Below are positions 1 to 8,513 of a DNA stretch of 64,000 nucleotides, piece by piece. A program made the translations under genes and the position numbers. Source of the stretch: an uncultured Alkaliphilus sp. Its GTDB lineage: Bacteria; Bacillota; Clostridia; Peptostreptococcales; Natronincolaceae. The DNA is taken from contig CALJEQ010000001.1 in NCBI GenBank assembly GCA_938074565.1, positions 124,001 to 188,000 of the forward strand, written 5' to 3'. How positions within the stretch are numbered: position 1 is the stretch's first letter; each line of letters opens with the position of its first letter. Below the pieces are notes generated by a model. It was not told the origin of the DNA. It saw only the letters and a list, made by a program, of their open reading frames with translations, and made no database searches.

Positions 1-20
1 AGTTTTCCAGTTTTTTTCAA
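1..20 (-). CDS. fapR: Probable fapR start (partial, runs off the left edge)
   Basis: Only the first six codons are inside the window. A TTG start at 20 follows a GAGGTG ribosome binding site seven bases upstream, and reads M-K-K-T-G-K before the edge. The identification rests on context. FapR, the malonyl-CoA-responsive repressor of fatty acid synthesis, normally follows rpmF and precedes plsX in Firmicutes, and it represses its own gene. A good match to the FapR operator sits on the promoter just upstream. The protein itself cannot be verified from so few residues. Confidence 0.5.
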
Positions 21-52
21 TTACCTTCACCTCTAGTTTTTAGCACTTGTAT

Positions 53-69
53 TTAGTACCTGCTACTAA
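53..69. promoter_or_regulatory. Putative FapR operator
   Basis: This is a perfect inverted repeat, TTAGTA-CCTGC-TACTAA, of 17 bases. It agrees with the FapR operator as I recall it (TTAGTA-N5-TACTAA with a CCTG core). It begins six bases after the -10 of the minus-strand promoter, covering the probable transcription start, which is where a repressor would block initiation. The gene controlled would be the fapR-like gene that starts at 20. Confidence 0.75.
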
Positions 70-74
70 TAATT

Positions 75-103
75 AGTATATAATAATATATTTTATAAAT
101 CAA
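75..103 (-). promoter_or_regulatory. Promoter of probable fapR operon
   Basis: The -35 is TTGATT (103-98), followed by a 17-base spacer and the -10 TATACT (80-75) on the minus strand, a good sigma-A type promoter. The FapR-like palindrome lies immediately downstream. A separate promoter fits with the terminator that closes the rpmF transcript at 161-184. Confidence 0.65.
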
Positions 104-152
104 GTAGATTATTACTTAAGTTTTCCTAAACTCATTAATATTAAGCAAAAAA

Positions 153-184
153 TGAAAAAAATAGTAATGATTTCTCATTACTAT
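153..184 (-). terminator. Terminator of the yceD-rpmF transcript
   Basis: A ten-base perfect stem (ATAGTAATGA with TCATTACTAT, loop TTTC) is followed on the minus strand by a run of six T and further T-rich sequence. It begins 15 bases after the rpmF stop codon. Confidence 0.8.
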
Positions 185-199
185 TTATTGCTTCAATTA

Positions 200-379
200 C
201 TATTTAGTTTCCATTACCTCTTTGTTTTTATAGAAACCACATGCCTTACAAACTCTATGTGGTAACTTTGGCTCATGGCATTGAGGGCACTTGATTACTC
301 CAACAGCAACATACTTTGAGTTTGAAGCTCTTCTCATATCTCTTTTTGATTTACTGGTTTTACGCTTTGGTACTGCCAT
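200..379 (-). CDS. rpmF: Ribosomal protein L32
   Basis: This 59-residue protein belongs to the large ribosomal subunit. It opens with the classic basic L32 start [13 protein letters not shown] and carries two CxxC pairs (CPQC and CKAC), the zinc-ribbon form of L32. The start at 379 has an AGGAGG site eight bases upstream; a reading from 388 would add three unlikely residues. It lies 13 bases after yceD, the standard yceD-rpmF pair of bacteria, and is closed by a terminator. The zinc-ligand form is often present alongside a zinc-free paralogue elsewhere, which cannot be judged here. Confidence 0.97.
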   Translation of the reverse strand: MAVPKRKTSKSKRDMRRASNSKYVAVGVIKCPQCHEPKLPHRVCKACGFYKNKEVMETK

Positions 380-392
380 ATTTAACACCTCC

Positions 393-923
393 TTAATCGT
401 CTTGTAGCAATTCCTTCAATTTAGCCAGTCGAGGGTCTAGAATTTCTTCTTCTTCCTCTTCAATTACACACTGGCAATCTTCAACATTTAGATCTTTACC
501 ACATTGTACACATAATCCTTTGCAATTATCTTTACAAATGGTTTTTAGAGGAACATTTATAAAAATGCTCTCCTTAATCATTTCAACTAGTTCAATTTCA
601 TCATTTTGATAAAAAATAAGGTCATCTTCAAGATTATCATTTTCTATAACTGATTCTTCTCGAACTAATTCAGCATTAACTTTTTCGTCCAGCTCATAAG
701 TAAAAGATTTTAGGCAACGACTACAACCCACCTGCAAATCAGCTTTGATGTTACAAGTTATATAAAGTCTTTCATCAATTACATAAAGCTTTCCCGTTAC
801 TGAAACAGGCGACGGTACTTTAATTTCATCTCCATAATAATCAATAGTATCAAGATTTAGAAGAAAATTCAAGTCTACTTGATTTTTTTTCTCTTTTTTT
901 ATTGTTGCTAAATCAATCTTCAC
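393..923 (-). CDS. yceD: YceD/DUF177 family protein
   Basis: This 176-residue member of the YceD (DUF177) family is linked to 23S rRNA accumulation and almost always lies directly upstream of rpmF, as here. A conserved cysteine pair (CSRC, around residue 68) and a cysteine-rich stretch ending CQC near the C-terminus suggest metal binding. The C-terminus is very acidic, with a run of glutamates before the conserved [11 protein letters not shown] tail. I place the start at a GTG at 923, which gives [10 protein letters not shown] and lies six bases after GAGGTG; the longer reading from 932 starts inside that ribosome binding site. It has its own near-perfect promoter. Confidence 0.9.
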   Translation of the reverse strand: MKIDLATIKKEKKNQVDLNFLLNLDTIDYYGDEIKVPSPVSVTGKLYVIDERLYITCNIKADLQVGCSRCLKSFTYELDEKVNAELVREESVIENDNLEDDLIFYQNDEIELVEMIKESIFINVPLKTICKDNCKGLCVQCGKDLNVEDCQCVIEEEEEEILDPRLAKLKELLQDD

Positions 924-954
924 ACAATTCACCTCTTAACCATCGCTAAAATAG

Positions 955-983
955 ATTATACAAATGAATAAATTGTTTGTCAA
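955..983 (-). promoter_or_regulatory. Consensus sigma-A promoter of yceD-rpmF
   Basis: TTGACA (983-978), a 17-base spacer and TATAAT (960-955): both hexamers match the consensus exactly. It starts a short leader about 25 bases before the GTG of yceD. Such a strong promoter suits a ribosomal protein gene and separates it from ackA, which ends in its own terminator. Confidence 0.9.
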
Positions 984-1014
984 GTATTTTATCTTGATAG
1001 CTGAAATGATTTAT

Positions 1015-1051
1015 ATAAAAAACAGAAGGGAAGGTAGGTTTCCCTACCTTC
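1015..1051 (-). terminator. Terminator of ackA
   Basis: Nine-base perfect stem (GAAGGTAGG with CCTACCTTC, loop GAAA on the minus strand), then CTTCTGTTTTTTAT. It follows the ackA stop codon closely. Confidence 0.85.
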
Positions 1052-1078
1052 AACCAACCATAATTATAATTTCTGTAA

Positions 1079-2272
1079 TTATTTTACAAGAGTTAAAGTA
1101 TCTCTAGCGATCATTAATTCTTCGTTTGTTGGAATTAATAATACCTTAGTTGCTGAATCATCCGTTGAAACGATTCTTTCTTTTCCTCTTACATTATTTT
1201 TCTCATCATCAATCTTAATTCCTAAGAATTCTAAACCTCTACAAACTTCTTCACGACATTCTTTTGAATTTTCTCCTAATCCAGCAGTAAATACAACAGC
1301 ATCTAAACCACCCATTTCTGCTGCATAGGCACCGATGTATTTCTTAACTCTTTTGTAGAATATTTCTAATGCCAAGTTTGCTCTTTCGTTTCCTTCAGCA
1401 GCAGCATCTTCAATATCTCTAAAGTCGCTACTAACACCAGATATTCCAAAAACACCTGACTTTTTATTCATTAAATTATTTAATTCAGCAGAGCTTAAGT
1501 TTTCTTTTTCCATTAAAAAAGTAGTGATGGCAGGGTCCATATCTCCACATCTAGTACCCATTGCTAAACCTTCTAATGGTGTAAAGCCCATACTGGTATC
1601 AATAGATTTTCCACAGTCTATAGCAGCAACACTGGCACCATTACCTAAATGACAAGTAACAATCTTCATTTCTTCTAAAGATTTTCCTAATAATTCAGAT
1701 GCCTTCATTGCAACATACTTATGGGAAGTTCCATGGAAACCATATCTTCTAATTTTATACTTCTCGTATAATTCATAAGGTAGAGCATACAAATATGAAG
1801 ACTTTGGCATAGTTTGATGGAAAGCAGTATCAAATACAGCCACCATTGGAACTTGTGGAAGAATTTCTTCACATGCATAAATTCCCATTAAGTTTGGTGG
1901 ATTATGTAATGGAGCTAACTCAGAACATTCTTCTAAAGCTTGCTTCACTTCTTCATTTATTAAAATTGAGCCAGAGAATTTTTCAGCACCATGTACAACA
2001 CGATGTCCTACCGCAGATATTTCATCCATAGACTTGATAGCTCCGTGGTTGGCATCCACTACGGCACCTAGTACAATTCTAATGGCATCTTTATGATTGT
2101 CCATTTTTTCTTGAATAACAACTTTTTCTTTTCCTGTAGCTTCGTGTTTTACAAAACCTTCTTGCAGACCTATTCTTTCAGCAATACCTTTAGCTAACAC
2201 TTCTTCATTTTGCATATTTATTAATTGATATTTTAATGAAGAACTACCACAGTTTAAAACTAATACTTTCAT
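1079..2272 (-). CDS. ackA: Acetate kinase
   Basis: Acetate kinase interconverts acetyl phosphate plus ADP and acetate plus ATP, the ATP-yielding last step of acetate fermentation. The 397 residues are of family length. The phosphate-binding start [17 protein letters not shown], the HLGNGAS motif near residue 208 and the GTRCGDMDP stretch near 240 are all intact. The start has GGAGG seven bases upstream. The usual partner pta (phosphotransacetylase) is not adjacent: upstream lies 400 bases of non-coding DNA and a divergent gene, so ackA appears to be transcribed alone from the promoter at 2350-2378 to the terminator at 1015-1051. Confidence 0.98.
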   Translation of the reverse strand: MKVLVLNCGSSSLKYQLINMQNEEVLAKGIAERIGLQEGFVKHEATGKEKVVIQEKMDNHKDAIRIVLGAVVDANHGAIKSMDEISAVGHRVVHGAEKFSGSILINEEVKQALEECSELAPLHNPPNLMGIYACEEILPQVPMVAVFDTAFHQTMPKSSYLYALPYELYEKYKIRRYGFHGTSHKYVAMKASELLGKSLEEMKIVTCHLGNGASVAAIDCGKSIDTSMGFTPLEGLAMGTRCGDMDPAITTFLMEKENLSSAELNNLMNKKSGVFGISGVSSDFRDIEDAAAEGNERANLALEIFYKRVKKYIGAYAAEMGGLDAVVFTAGLGENSKECREEVCRGLEFLGIKIDDEKNNVRGKERIVSTDDSATKVLLIPTNEELMIARDTLTLVK

Positions 2273-2349
2273 TTCATAACCTCCTAAAGTAATATAGTGT
2301 GTATGCTCTTATTGTAATCATATGCCATATTATTTTATCCGACATTACA

Positions 2350-2378
2350 ATAATAATAAATTTCAAGACATATTGCAA
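2350..2378 (-). promoter_or_regulatory. Probable ackA promoter
   Basis: TTGCAA (2378-2373), a 17-base spacer and TATTAT (2355-2350) on the minus strand. It lies about 75 bases upstream of the ackA start and is the best match in this AT-rich spacer. Confidence 0.5.
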
Positions 2379-2671
2379 GTTATTTCAGTCCTATTGTATA
2401 CAAAACACTAATATTTTTATTTTGCATTCTAAACAATATTATGCCATATATTTAACTATTTATTAGAACAATATAGTATAATCATATTAAATCTTACGAA
2501 AAAATAATTAATATATTTTTTTATTGTATTATTTAACAGTTTTTATTTTTAAAATTTAATAAATAATTTATAAAAACAACAAAGTATTAACTAAGGTATG
2601 ACCGGCTATTCCATAAAGTATAGCTTTTTAGCATAGAAAAAGAAACCATATTATATAACTAGGAGGAACCC
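2379..2671. other. AT-rich divergent spacer, no gene seen
   Basis: Non-coding, extremely AT-rich DNA between the divergent ackA and tmcAL genes. No convincing plus-strand promoter for tmcAL could be picked because candidate -10 elements are too frequent. No open frame with a ribosome binding site is visible. Confidence 0.6.
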
Positions 2672-3937
2672 ATGAAGGTACTTGGATTAATTACAGAATA
2701 TAACCCCTTTCATAATGGACATTTATATCATTTAAAAGAATCCCTCAAAGTCACTAATTCAACCCACTCCATCGCTGTAATGAGTGGTAATTTCCTACAA
2801 AGAGGAGAACCAGCATTGCTTCATAAATGGGCTAGAGCTAAAATGGCTGTTATGGGGGGTGTAGACTTAGTATTAGAGTTACCTACTGTTTATGCCTGTT
2901 CAACAGCTGAGCATTTTGCCTTTGGTTCAGTAAAACTATTGGATGCTACTGGTGTAGTTAATTCCCTATGCTTTGGTAGTGAGGAGGGCAATTTAAAAGG
3001 ATTACAATTAATTTCATCCCTTTTAATTAATCCCCCAAAAGAATTTAACATATTTCTTCAAGAATACCTTAAAATGGGCATCTCCTTTCCTGCTGCTAGA
3101 GAAAATGCCCTGAAGGATTTTTTCCAAAAAGACAACAAATTAACACCCGAAGAATTATTAAAAATTAATCATCTTATTAAAAACCCCAATAATATTTTGT
3201 CTATAGAATACTTAAAAGGGTTAAAGACCATTAATAGCTCCATCACCCCCCATACAATCCTAAGAATAAAGGCTGGATATCATTCCACCGATATTTCTTC
3301 TAATATTGCCAGTGCTACAGCAATTAGGGAACATTTGAAGGGTTTGGGGGCTTTAGATGAGTTAAGGAATGTTATTCCCTCCACCACATATTCTATTTTG
3401 GAGGATTCCTTTAAACAAAAGATTGGGCCAATATTTAGTCATCATTATCAACAGTCTATTATGACCCTTATTCGTCGAAGCGCCACCTCCAGTTTATCAC
3501 GTATTTATGATGTTAATGAAGGTCTAGAAAATAAAATTAAACAATGTGGACTTTCCACCAATGGAATGAGTAACCTAATAAATAGTATTAAAAGCAAGCG
3601 TTATCCCTTAACAAGAATACAGCGAATTTTAATGCATCTACTTTTAGATATAACAAGGGATGATTTTAATGAACTTCATCAGCAGGGAGGCCCTCAGTAT
3701 ATTCGAGTTTTAGCCTTTAATGAGAAAGGTCGGGAGTTATTAAAGCTAATGAAAGAAAAGGCAACACTACCGATTATAAATAAAATAAATCAATATGAGC
3801 CTCAAAACGAATATGCTTCTAAAATGTTAGCTATTGATATTAGGGCAACTGATATTTATAGTCTAGGGATTGATAATCCCAACTTTTCAACTTATCAATT
3901 AGATTTTACCCAGAGTCCTTTTTATTGCCACAGCTAA
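2672..3937 (+). CDS. tmcAL: tRNA(Met) cytidine acetate ligase (YlbM family)
   Basis: This 421-residue member of the TmcAL/YlbM family uses acetate and ATP to make N4-acetylcytidine at the wobble position of elongator tRNA-Met. The nucleotidyltransferase-type motif EYNPFHNGH sits at residues 9-17, and the GNFLQRGEPALLHKW segment that follows is highly typical. It starts at an ATG with AGGAGG seven bases upstream. The use of acetate as substrate makes the divergent position next to ackA suggestive, though the same neighbourhood may be chance. No co-transcribed gene lies downstream. Confidence 0.92.
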   Translation: MKVLGLITEYNPFHNGHLYHLKESLKVTNSTHSIAVMSGNFLQRGEPALLHKWARAKMAVMGGVDLVLELPTVYACSTAEHFAFGSVKLLDATGVVNSLCFGSEEGNLKGLQLISSLLINPPKEFNIFLQEYLKMGISFPAARENALKDFFQKDNKLTPEELLKINHLIKNPNNILSIEYLKGLKTINSSITPHTILRIKAGYHSTDISSNIASATAIREHLKGLGALDELRNVIPSTTYSILEDSFKQKIGPIFSHHYQQSIMTLIRRSATSSLSRIYDVNEGLENKIKQCGLSTNGMSNLINSIKSKRYPLTRIQRILMHLLLDITRDDFNELHQQGGPQYIRVLAFNEKGRELLKLMKEKATLPIINKINQYEPQNEYASKMLAIDIRATDIYSLGIDNPNFSTYQLDFTQSPFYCHS

Positions 3938-3939
3938 TA

Positions 3940-3960
3940 GGGGTAGCTCTTAACTACCCC
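3940..3960 (+). terminator. Possible terminator of tmcAL
   Basis: GGGGTAG and CTACCCC form a perfect seven-base stem with a seven-base loop, directly after the tmcAL stop. The following sequence (TTAGACTTATG) is not a good T-tract, so termination here is uncertain. It could also help end the convergent pilus operon. Confidence 0.4.
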
Positions 3961-4029
3961 TTAGACTTATGAAAAGCCTTTATTTTCTTCGTCATTGCTA
4001 TAATTCAGCAGGCTTTAAAAAACAGCCGT

Positions 4030-4797
4030 CTAACGTAACGTATACCCCACCACGTTATAATTTTTATATTGAAAAAACTCACGATTAATCTCTATTTTAG
4101 AATCTTCCTGATAGATTACAAAAAAAGTGATGCCCTCCAATACATTAAAGTTTTGATACTTACTATTATAATCTCCTATATTACTTTCTTGGTTACGTAT
4201 CTCGATTGCCAACTGCCCTTCTTCCCTATAAATTGCAGTTTCATTTCCTATTACACTATTTATTTTATCAATTATTAATTGATTTTTTATTTCTGCTGTT
4301 GTTCCATACAGTTCCATCGGTTGATACACTTTTTCAGACGTTTCATCATAATAATAGATAGTATGATTCCTTGTATTAAAATAAATTTGTTTCCCCAACT
4401 GGTAATCTGTAAAATAGAAGGGTGGACTCCATTGGTCGTGTAAATTAGCAACATAGAAACGGTCATGTAAAACCAATAATTTCACCACAAGTCTAGATTT
4501 TATCCCTGCAAAGTTTTTTTCATGATGATAGTTTTTAAATAATACATCATAAAATTCCCTTAACAATTTATCTTTATTAATGGATACTTCCTGTTCATTG
4601 CTTCTATTAAACCCTTCTGCTATGTTATCTACATTAACTACTTCTTTATCAATGGAATTTATAAGGGCTTTTGCAGATAAATTTAAGTTTTGTTTTATTT
4701 CTCCAACTTGAAACTGGTTATGATTTAATAAAGCCATAGGAATGAATGAAAAAGCTATCATAATTATAATAATGATAATTGCTATTATTTGTCCCAT
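4030..4797 (-). CDS. Pilin-like membrane protein, last gene of the Tad operon
   Basis: The 255 residues begin with one long hydrophobic helix (residues 4-24, mostly isoleucine) and continue as a soluble extracellular part, the layout of a minor pilin or TadE/F-like pseudopilin. No named family is recognised. It lies 12 bases downstream of the next pilin-like gene in the same operon, with matching topology. A role in the tip or initiation complex of the Tad apparatus is inferred from position only. The ATG start gives an almost absent charged leader before the helix, as in the neighbouring proteins. Confidence 0.7.
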   Translation of the reverse strand: MGQIIAIIIIIIMIAFSFIPMALLNHNQFQVGEIKQNLNLSAKALINSIDKEVVNVDNIAEGFNRSNEQEVSINKDKLLREFYDVLFKNYHHEKNFAGIKSRLVVKLLVLHDRFYVANLHDQWSPPFYFTDYQLGKQIYFNTRNHTIYYYDETSEKVYQPMELYGTTAEIKNQLIIDKINSVIGNETAIYREEGQLAIEIRNQESNIGDYNSKYQNFNVLEGITFFVIYQEDSKIEINREFFQYKNYNVVGYTLR

Positions 4798-4809
4798 CTT
4801 ATCCCATCC

Positions 4810-5538
4810 CTACTGTTGTATATATGTAATTAGCCTTATTTCTCCATTGGAATAATAATTAATTTCCCTATTAAAATTACCGTTATCAAAAATATAATTA
4901 ATGCCCGTATTTCCCCTTTCATCGTCACTATCTCCGTAAAAAGGATTAGTCACATCTACATCAGGATGACTTCCATAACCATAATATTTTCCATCTCCAT
5001 TCATTTTAGTAATAACCAACATAGCCACATCCTCCTGTTGAGAATATTGATATATATCAGCCATTACATCATAACCTTTAACCATATCCTTTGCATTCTT
5101 AGCGATAATTCCCGTCTTTAATGATTTTATTTGTTGATTAATACCACTATTAATACCACTTCCCATAGCAGTAGTTAGTAACCTAGCAAAAATAGTATCA
5201 TTTCCATCTTCCAAAAAAACTGTAATACGATCCCCTATTTGTAGAGGCTGATTAAGAATTTCTTCCGAATGATAAAATACATCATAAACCCCATCCTTCA
5301 CTACTCTTTCTAGCTTTAGTTGGATAAAATAGTCACCATATTTATTTACTTGATCCCTTAATTCTTCATATAATTGAGAACTAAAATAACCTTGAGTGGC
5401 AACAATTTCCACTGTTTGATAGTTTATACGATTTACTTCCACTTTTATGTTTTCTTGTAGGAAATAAAAAGTAATCAAAAGAATGAGGAAGGTAATTAAA
5501 GTAATTGTTATTATTCCTGCTATTACTTTCCCTATCAT
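4810..5538 (-). CDS. Pilin-like membrane protein of the Tad operon
   Basis: A 242-residue protein with a single N-terminal hydrophobic helix (residues 7-28) and a large outer domain containing many Gly/Asp/Asn/Tyr residues towards the C-terminus (GDGKYYGYGSHPDVD). No known family is recognised. Its place among four consecutive genes with the same helix-plus-outer-domain plan suggests a minor pilin or surface subunit. It may be an adhesive or structural component; this is inference from size, topology and operon. Confidence 0.7.
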   Translation of the reverse strand: MIGKVIAGIITITLITFLILLITFYFLQENIKVEVNRINYQTVEIVATQGYFSSQLYEELRDQVNKYGDYFIQLKLERVVKDGVYDVFYHSEEILNQPLQIGDRITVFLEDGNDTIFARLLTTAMGSGINSGINQQIKSLKTGIIAKNAKDMVKGYDVMADIYQYSQQEDVAMLVITKMNGDGKYYGYGSHPDVDVTNPFYGDSDDERGNTGINYIFDNGNFNREINYYSNGEIRLITYIQQ

Positions 5539-5581
5539 TTACTTCCCCTCTTTCTATTTAGCTTCATTATTATTAACTTAA

Positions 5582-5932
5582 CTATCGAGTTAAGTTTACC
5601 TGTTTAAAAAGAATTGATGATAATTCTCCATTGGCATTATAGGATTTAGTCATATCAAACAACGCACCATCTAACACATCACTAGCCGTCATTAGTGTAT
5701 CATCATGCCTTCTTATAGCGACAGTAATACCACTTCCAGACTGTTTATGATAATTCTTAACCGTACTACCCGTTACAATATTAGGATTTTGTAGCATCTG
5801 ACTTACTTTATGTTGTTCTATGGCAGCTCGATCTCCCATGTCTTTTGCCCCGGAAACTTGCCCTAGTATGGCATAACCAATAAGACCTAAAACCAAAACT
5901 ATACCTACAATTGTTGCTATCGCCTTATCCAT
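5582..5932 (-). CDS. Candidate major pilin (Flp-type)
   Basis: At 116 residues this is the smallest of the set. MDKAIATIVGIVLVLGLIGYAIL gives a short polar start followed by one helix, then a mostly polar domain. This resembles Flp/type IVb pilins, which polymerise through the N-terminal helix. I propose it as the structural pilin. The outer domain is larger than in classic Flp pilins (about 50-80 residues). The cleavage site is not certain, and no prepilin peptidase gene is present in this operon. Confidence 0.6.
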   Translation of the reverse strand: MDKAIATIVGIVLVLGLIGYAILGQVSGAKDMGDRAAIEQHKVSQMLQNPNIVTGSTVKNYHKQSGSGITVAIRRHDDTLMTASDVLDGALFDMTKSYNANGELSSILFKQVNLTR

Positions 5933-5947
5933 TAATAACTCTCCCTT

Positions 5948-6334
5948 TTATTGGTTTTTTAAAGTAAATATTATTCTTCTTAGTTTATTCCCCTCATAAA
6001 ACACCTGTTTTTCAAATATTGCTTCATAAGGAATATAAAAACCCTCCTGTTGATAACCTTCTAATTGATACTCTTTCTCCACCCCCTCTACATTCACCTC
6101 CACCTTTACTTCTTCATCAGCACTATAGTAACGTATAATTGAAATCACGTCGCCACCAGTTAATTGACTCTTCCCTAAGGGTAAAATATCATTCTTCTTT
6201 ACTTTTTCTAACTCATCTACTTTTATTGCTGTGACCCTTATTAACTCTAAATTATTCCTCCACAACTCAATCCCTATCATAGAAAGGCTTAACAGTACCG
6301 TAGAAATAATAATTGTGGCTATTATATTCTTCAT
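5948..6334 (-). CDS. Pilin-like membrane protein of the Tad operon
   Basis: 128 residues: a helix at 4-24 (IIATIIISTVLLSLSMIGIEL), then a soluble domain of beta-rich appearance. It directly follows tadC. The pattern of Glu following the first hydrophobic run (I-E-L-W) echoes type IV pilin-like N-termini. No family assignment is possible from reading; a pseudopilin role is inferred from the operon. Confidence 0.65.
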   Translation of the reverse strand: MKNIIATIIISTVLLSLSMIGIELWRNNLELIRVTAIKVDELEKVKKNDILPLGKSQLTGGDVISIIRYYSADEEVKVEVNVEGVEKEYQLEGYQQEGFYIPYEAIFEKQVFYEGNKLRRIIFTLKNQ

Positions 6335-6361
6335 ATTTCATTCCACCCTAAGAAAATATTC

Positions 6362-7501
6362 TTAAAACATTTGATTCATATCATAGGCCGTTAACCAGGG
6401 TATAAGCATGTACATTGTTAGTAGACCAATCAATAAAAAGCAACCTACTATGCCCCATGCATTAATCAACTCTATTTGTCTCTTCACATTTCTTATTCGT
6501 TGTCTTTTCTCAATGTTAAATTCATTCTCTATATTAGTAATAGCTTGATCAAAATCATAATTATTTGCCTGATCTAGTTTTTCAAGAAAAAGTTTAACAT
6601 TAATATCCTTCTCTTCTTCAATATACTTTCTATAAATTGAAGTATTGCTGATGGTATTTTTCTTATTTTGAACTTCTATTTCTTTAAGAAATTTTTTATG
6701 GTAGTGGGATTTATCTATCAATATAGAAAGTACTTCCATAAAATTAACAGGTTTTATACTTCCATTTAAAATGATGAGACGTTTTAAAAAACGCAGTTCC
6801 TTCTTTACATCCGTCTGAATAAAAAAATTATAAATTTTTAAAATTAATTCAGGCAGAAAAAAGAACACTATTAAAATACAAGTGAGATAAGGGTAATTAA
6901 CAGACCTTGCCGAATAATAACCATATAACCTATAATATACCTTATTAGCCATAGTCAATGGAGGAAGCTCATATCCTATTTCTGATTCCTTTATTAGACC
7001 TAAAATCTTTTCCTGTACCTCTTCCTTAGATAGTAATAGACTTTCTTTTTTAGAAATATATCTAATAGAAAGTTTTAAATAGTGCAATTCTTCCTCCAAC
7101 GCCTTTCCTTCATCTACTTCTTGACTTCTATAGTGGTACAGTTCATCCACACGATAGTCATATTTACTATATACTTCAGAAGTATAATAAGAAACATTAG
7201 TTGAATGAATCAGCAAAAGCAATGTAAATGTCGTCACTACTAAAGCAATCTTGATGGCAAAAAATTCTGCCACTGTTAATCTTAAATAGTACAATATACC
7301 ATCATAAAAAGCATAGAGTTTTGAGTTTTTAGATGGTGCAATATACTTTTCAATAAAGTATACGAATTTTCCAATGTAACCACTTTTTGATAGTCCCCTT
7401 AAAGTCTTTATTTTAAATTGATTTCGTCGAAGCCAAAACAATTTAACGGCTAAAATAAGAGCTAATAATATTGGCACTAAGTAAACATACTGTGAAGTCA
7501 T
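6362..7501 (-). CDS. tadC: TadC-like inner-membrane platform protein
   Basis: 379 residues with type II secretion system F-like features: an N-terminal membrane helix, a further helix near residue 75-100, a long cytoplasmic part, a helix pair near 205-225, and a C-terminal helix (GIVGCFLLIGLLTMYMLIPWL). TadB and TadC form the membrane platform with which the TadA ATPase works to assemble or extrude the pilus. It sits 16 bases downstream of tadB, the standard order tadA-tadB-tadC. Sequence divergence is high, and the assignment depends on topology plus order. Confidence 0.75.
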   Translation of the reverse strand: MTSQYVYLVPILLALILAVKLFWLRRNQFKIKTLRGLSKSGYIGKFVYFIEKYIAPSKNSKLYAFYDGILYYLRLTVAEFFAIKIALVVTTFTLLLLIHSTNVSYYTSEVYSKYDYRVDELYHYRSQEVDEGKALEEELHYLKLSIRYISKKESLLLSKEEVQEKILGLIKESEIGYELPPLTMANKVYYRLYGYYSARSVNYPYLTCILIVFFFLPELILKIYNFFIQTDVKKELRFLKRLIILNGSIKPVNFMEVLSILIDKSHYHKKFLKEIEVQNKKNTISNTSIYRKYIEEEKDINVKLFLEKLDQANNYDFDQAITNIENEFNIEKRQRIRNVKRQIELINAWGIVGCFLLIGLLTMYMLIPWLTAYDMNQMF

Positions 7502-7517
7502 TATTCCTCTAACCCCT

Positions 7518-8510
7518 TTACGCAGTTCTTTCTAAGAATAGTAAAGAAACAATATACAATAACAAAGAAACAAGCATTAATATTTTGAAACCTACCCCAA
7601 TGGGACCACCATAAAAATCCACCGACGCCTGTCCTAATGCTCTCTGATTAAAGCCCTCTAACCATTTTACTCCCAATGGTAGAAATAGTGAAATAACAAC
7701 ATACATTCTGCTGGTTAAAGCCAGGTCTTTTTGATTTTCAATATCTATTAATATCTCTTCCGTTACCATTTCAAATTGACTCTTAATACTTTCTTTGCCA
7801 CCTTTATAGTAGGCCTGCTGTATTAAATTTAGTAATAGTGTAAAATATTCATTCTTGTAGAGCATCTCCATCTGTCTAAAAGTATTATTAATCTGTACTC
7901 CATCATTTTTTCTTAAAACGTTCCTAATTCTCGTCATTTCCCTTCTAATGGCAGGGTCAAAATCCACCAATGATTTATCTATTGCCTTTAAAATATCCCC
8001 TTCTGTGGTGAAGCGACTGTTAAGTATTTTATATGCATCTGGTAACAACTTAGTAAAATACATTCTTAATATTAATTGAATGGTATACAGAATACATAAT
8101 ATAAAAACAATACTTAATATAAGATAGAAAAGATATAAATACCAAATAATTTTAACACTTGGTAATACCACCACTAAACTTACTATAATGAGTACAATTA
8201 TTAGAAATAAAACAGCAACAGATTTTTCTTTATTTTTTTCATAGGAATTATCATTCAAAACACTAATTCTAATTGCAATATAACTTAATATTTTATCAAA
8301 CAAAACAACCCTAACTATTATTTTAGTCGCTTTTTTTAGAAGGCTAGATGGATTCTTTCTGATTAGATACTTTCTTTTTCTAACATATCCTTTGACTTTA
8401 AAAGTCAACAACATGATGGTTAACCCAATACTAATTAATAAAAATAACCATCCAATAAAATTTTTCAGTAAAGCATTAGTCAATACCTTTATTACTTCTA
8501 CAACTACCAT
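7518..8510 (-). CDS. tadB: TadB-like inner-membrane platform protein
   Basis: 330 residues with two N-terminal hydrophobic stretches, a helix pair around residues 95-150, a cytoplasmic T2SSF-type domain (the DFDPAIRREMTRI / NRRF-like region near 170-240) and C-terminal helices. The ATG follows AAGGTG and lies three bases after the tadA stop, so translation is probably coupled. It is the partner of TadC in the machine platform. Confidence 0.78.
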   Translation of the reverse strand: MVVVEVIKVLTNALLKNFIGWLFLLISIGLTIMLLTFKVKGYVRKRKYLIRKNPSSLLKKATKIIVRVVLFDKILSYIAIRISVLNDNSYEKNKEKSVAVLFLIIVLIIVSLVVVLPSVKIIWYLYLFYLILSIVFILCILYTIQLILRMYFTKLLPDAYKILNSRFTTEGDILKAIDKSLVDFDPAIRREMTRIRNVLRKNDGVQINNTFRQMEMLYKNEYFTLLLNLIQQAYYKGGKESIKSQFEMVTEEILIDIENQKDLALTSRMYVVISLFLPLGVKWLEGFNQRALGQASVDFYGGPIGVGFKILMLVSLLLYIVSLLFLERTA

Positions 8511-8513
8511 ACA

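Noticed and set aside
2612-2632. Small hairpin with a T-run ahead of tmcAL
   Set aside because: The stem has only five pairs (GCTAT/ATAGC) and a ten-base loop, too weak to claim an attenuator.
1079-3937. A functional acetate module of ackA and tmcAL
   Set aside because: Both involve acetate, but the genes are divergent without a shared regulator site; listed only as a remark.
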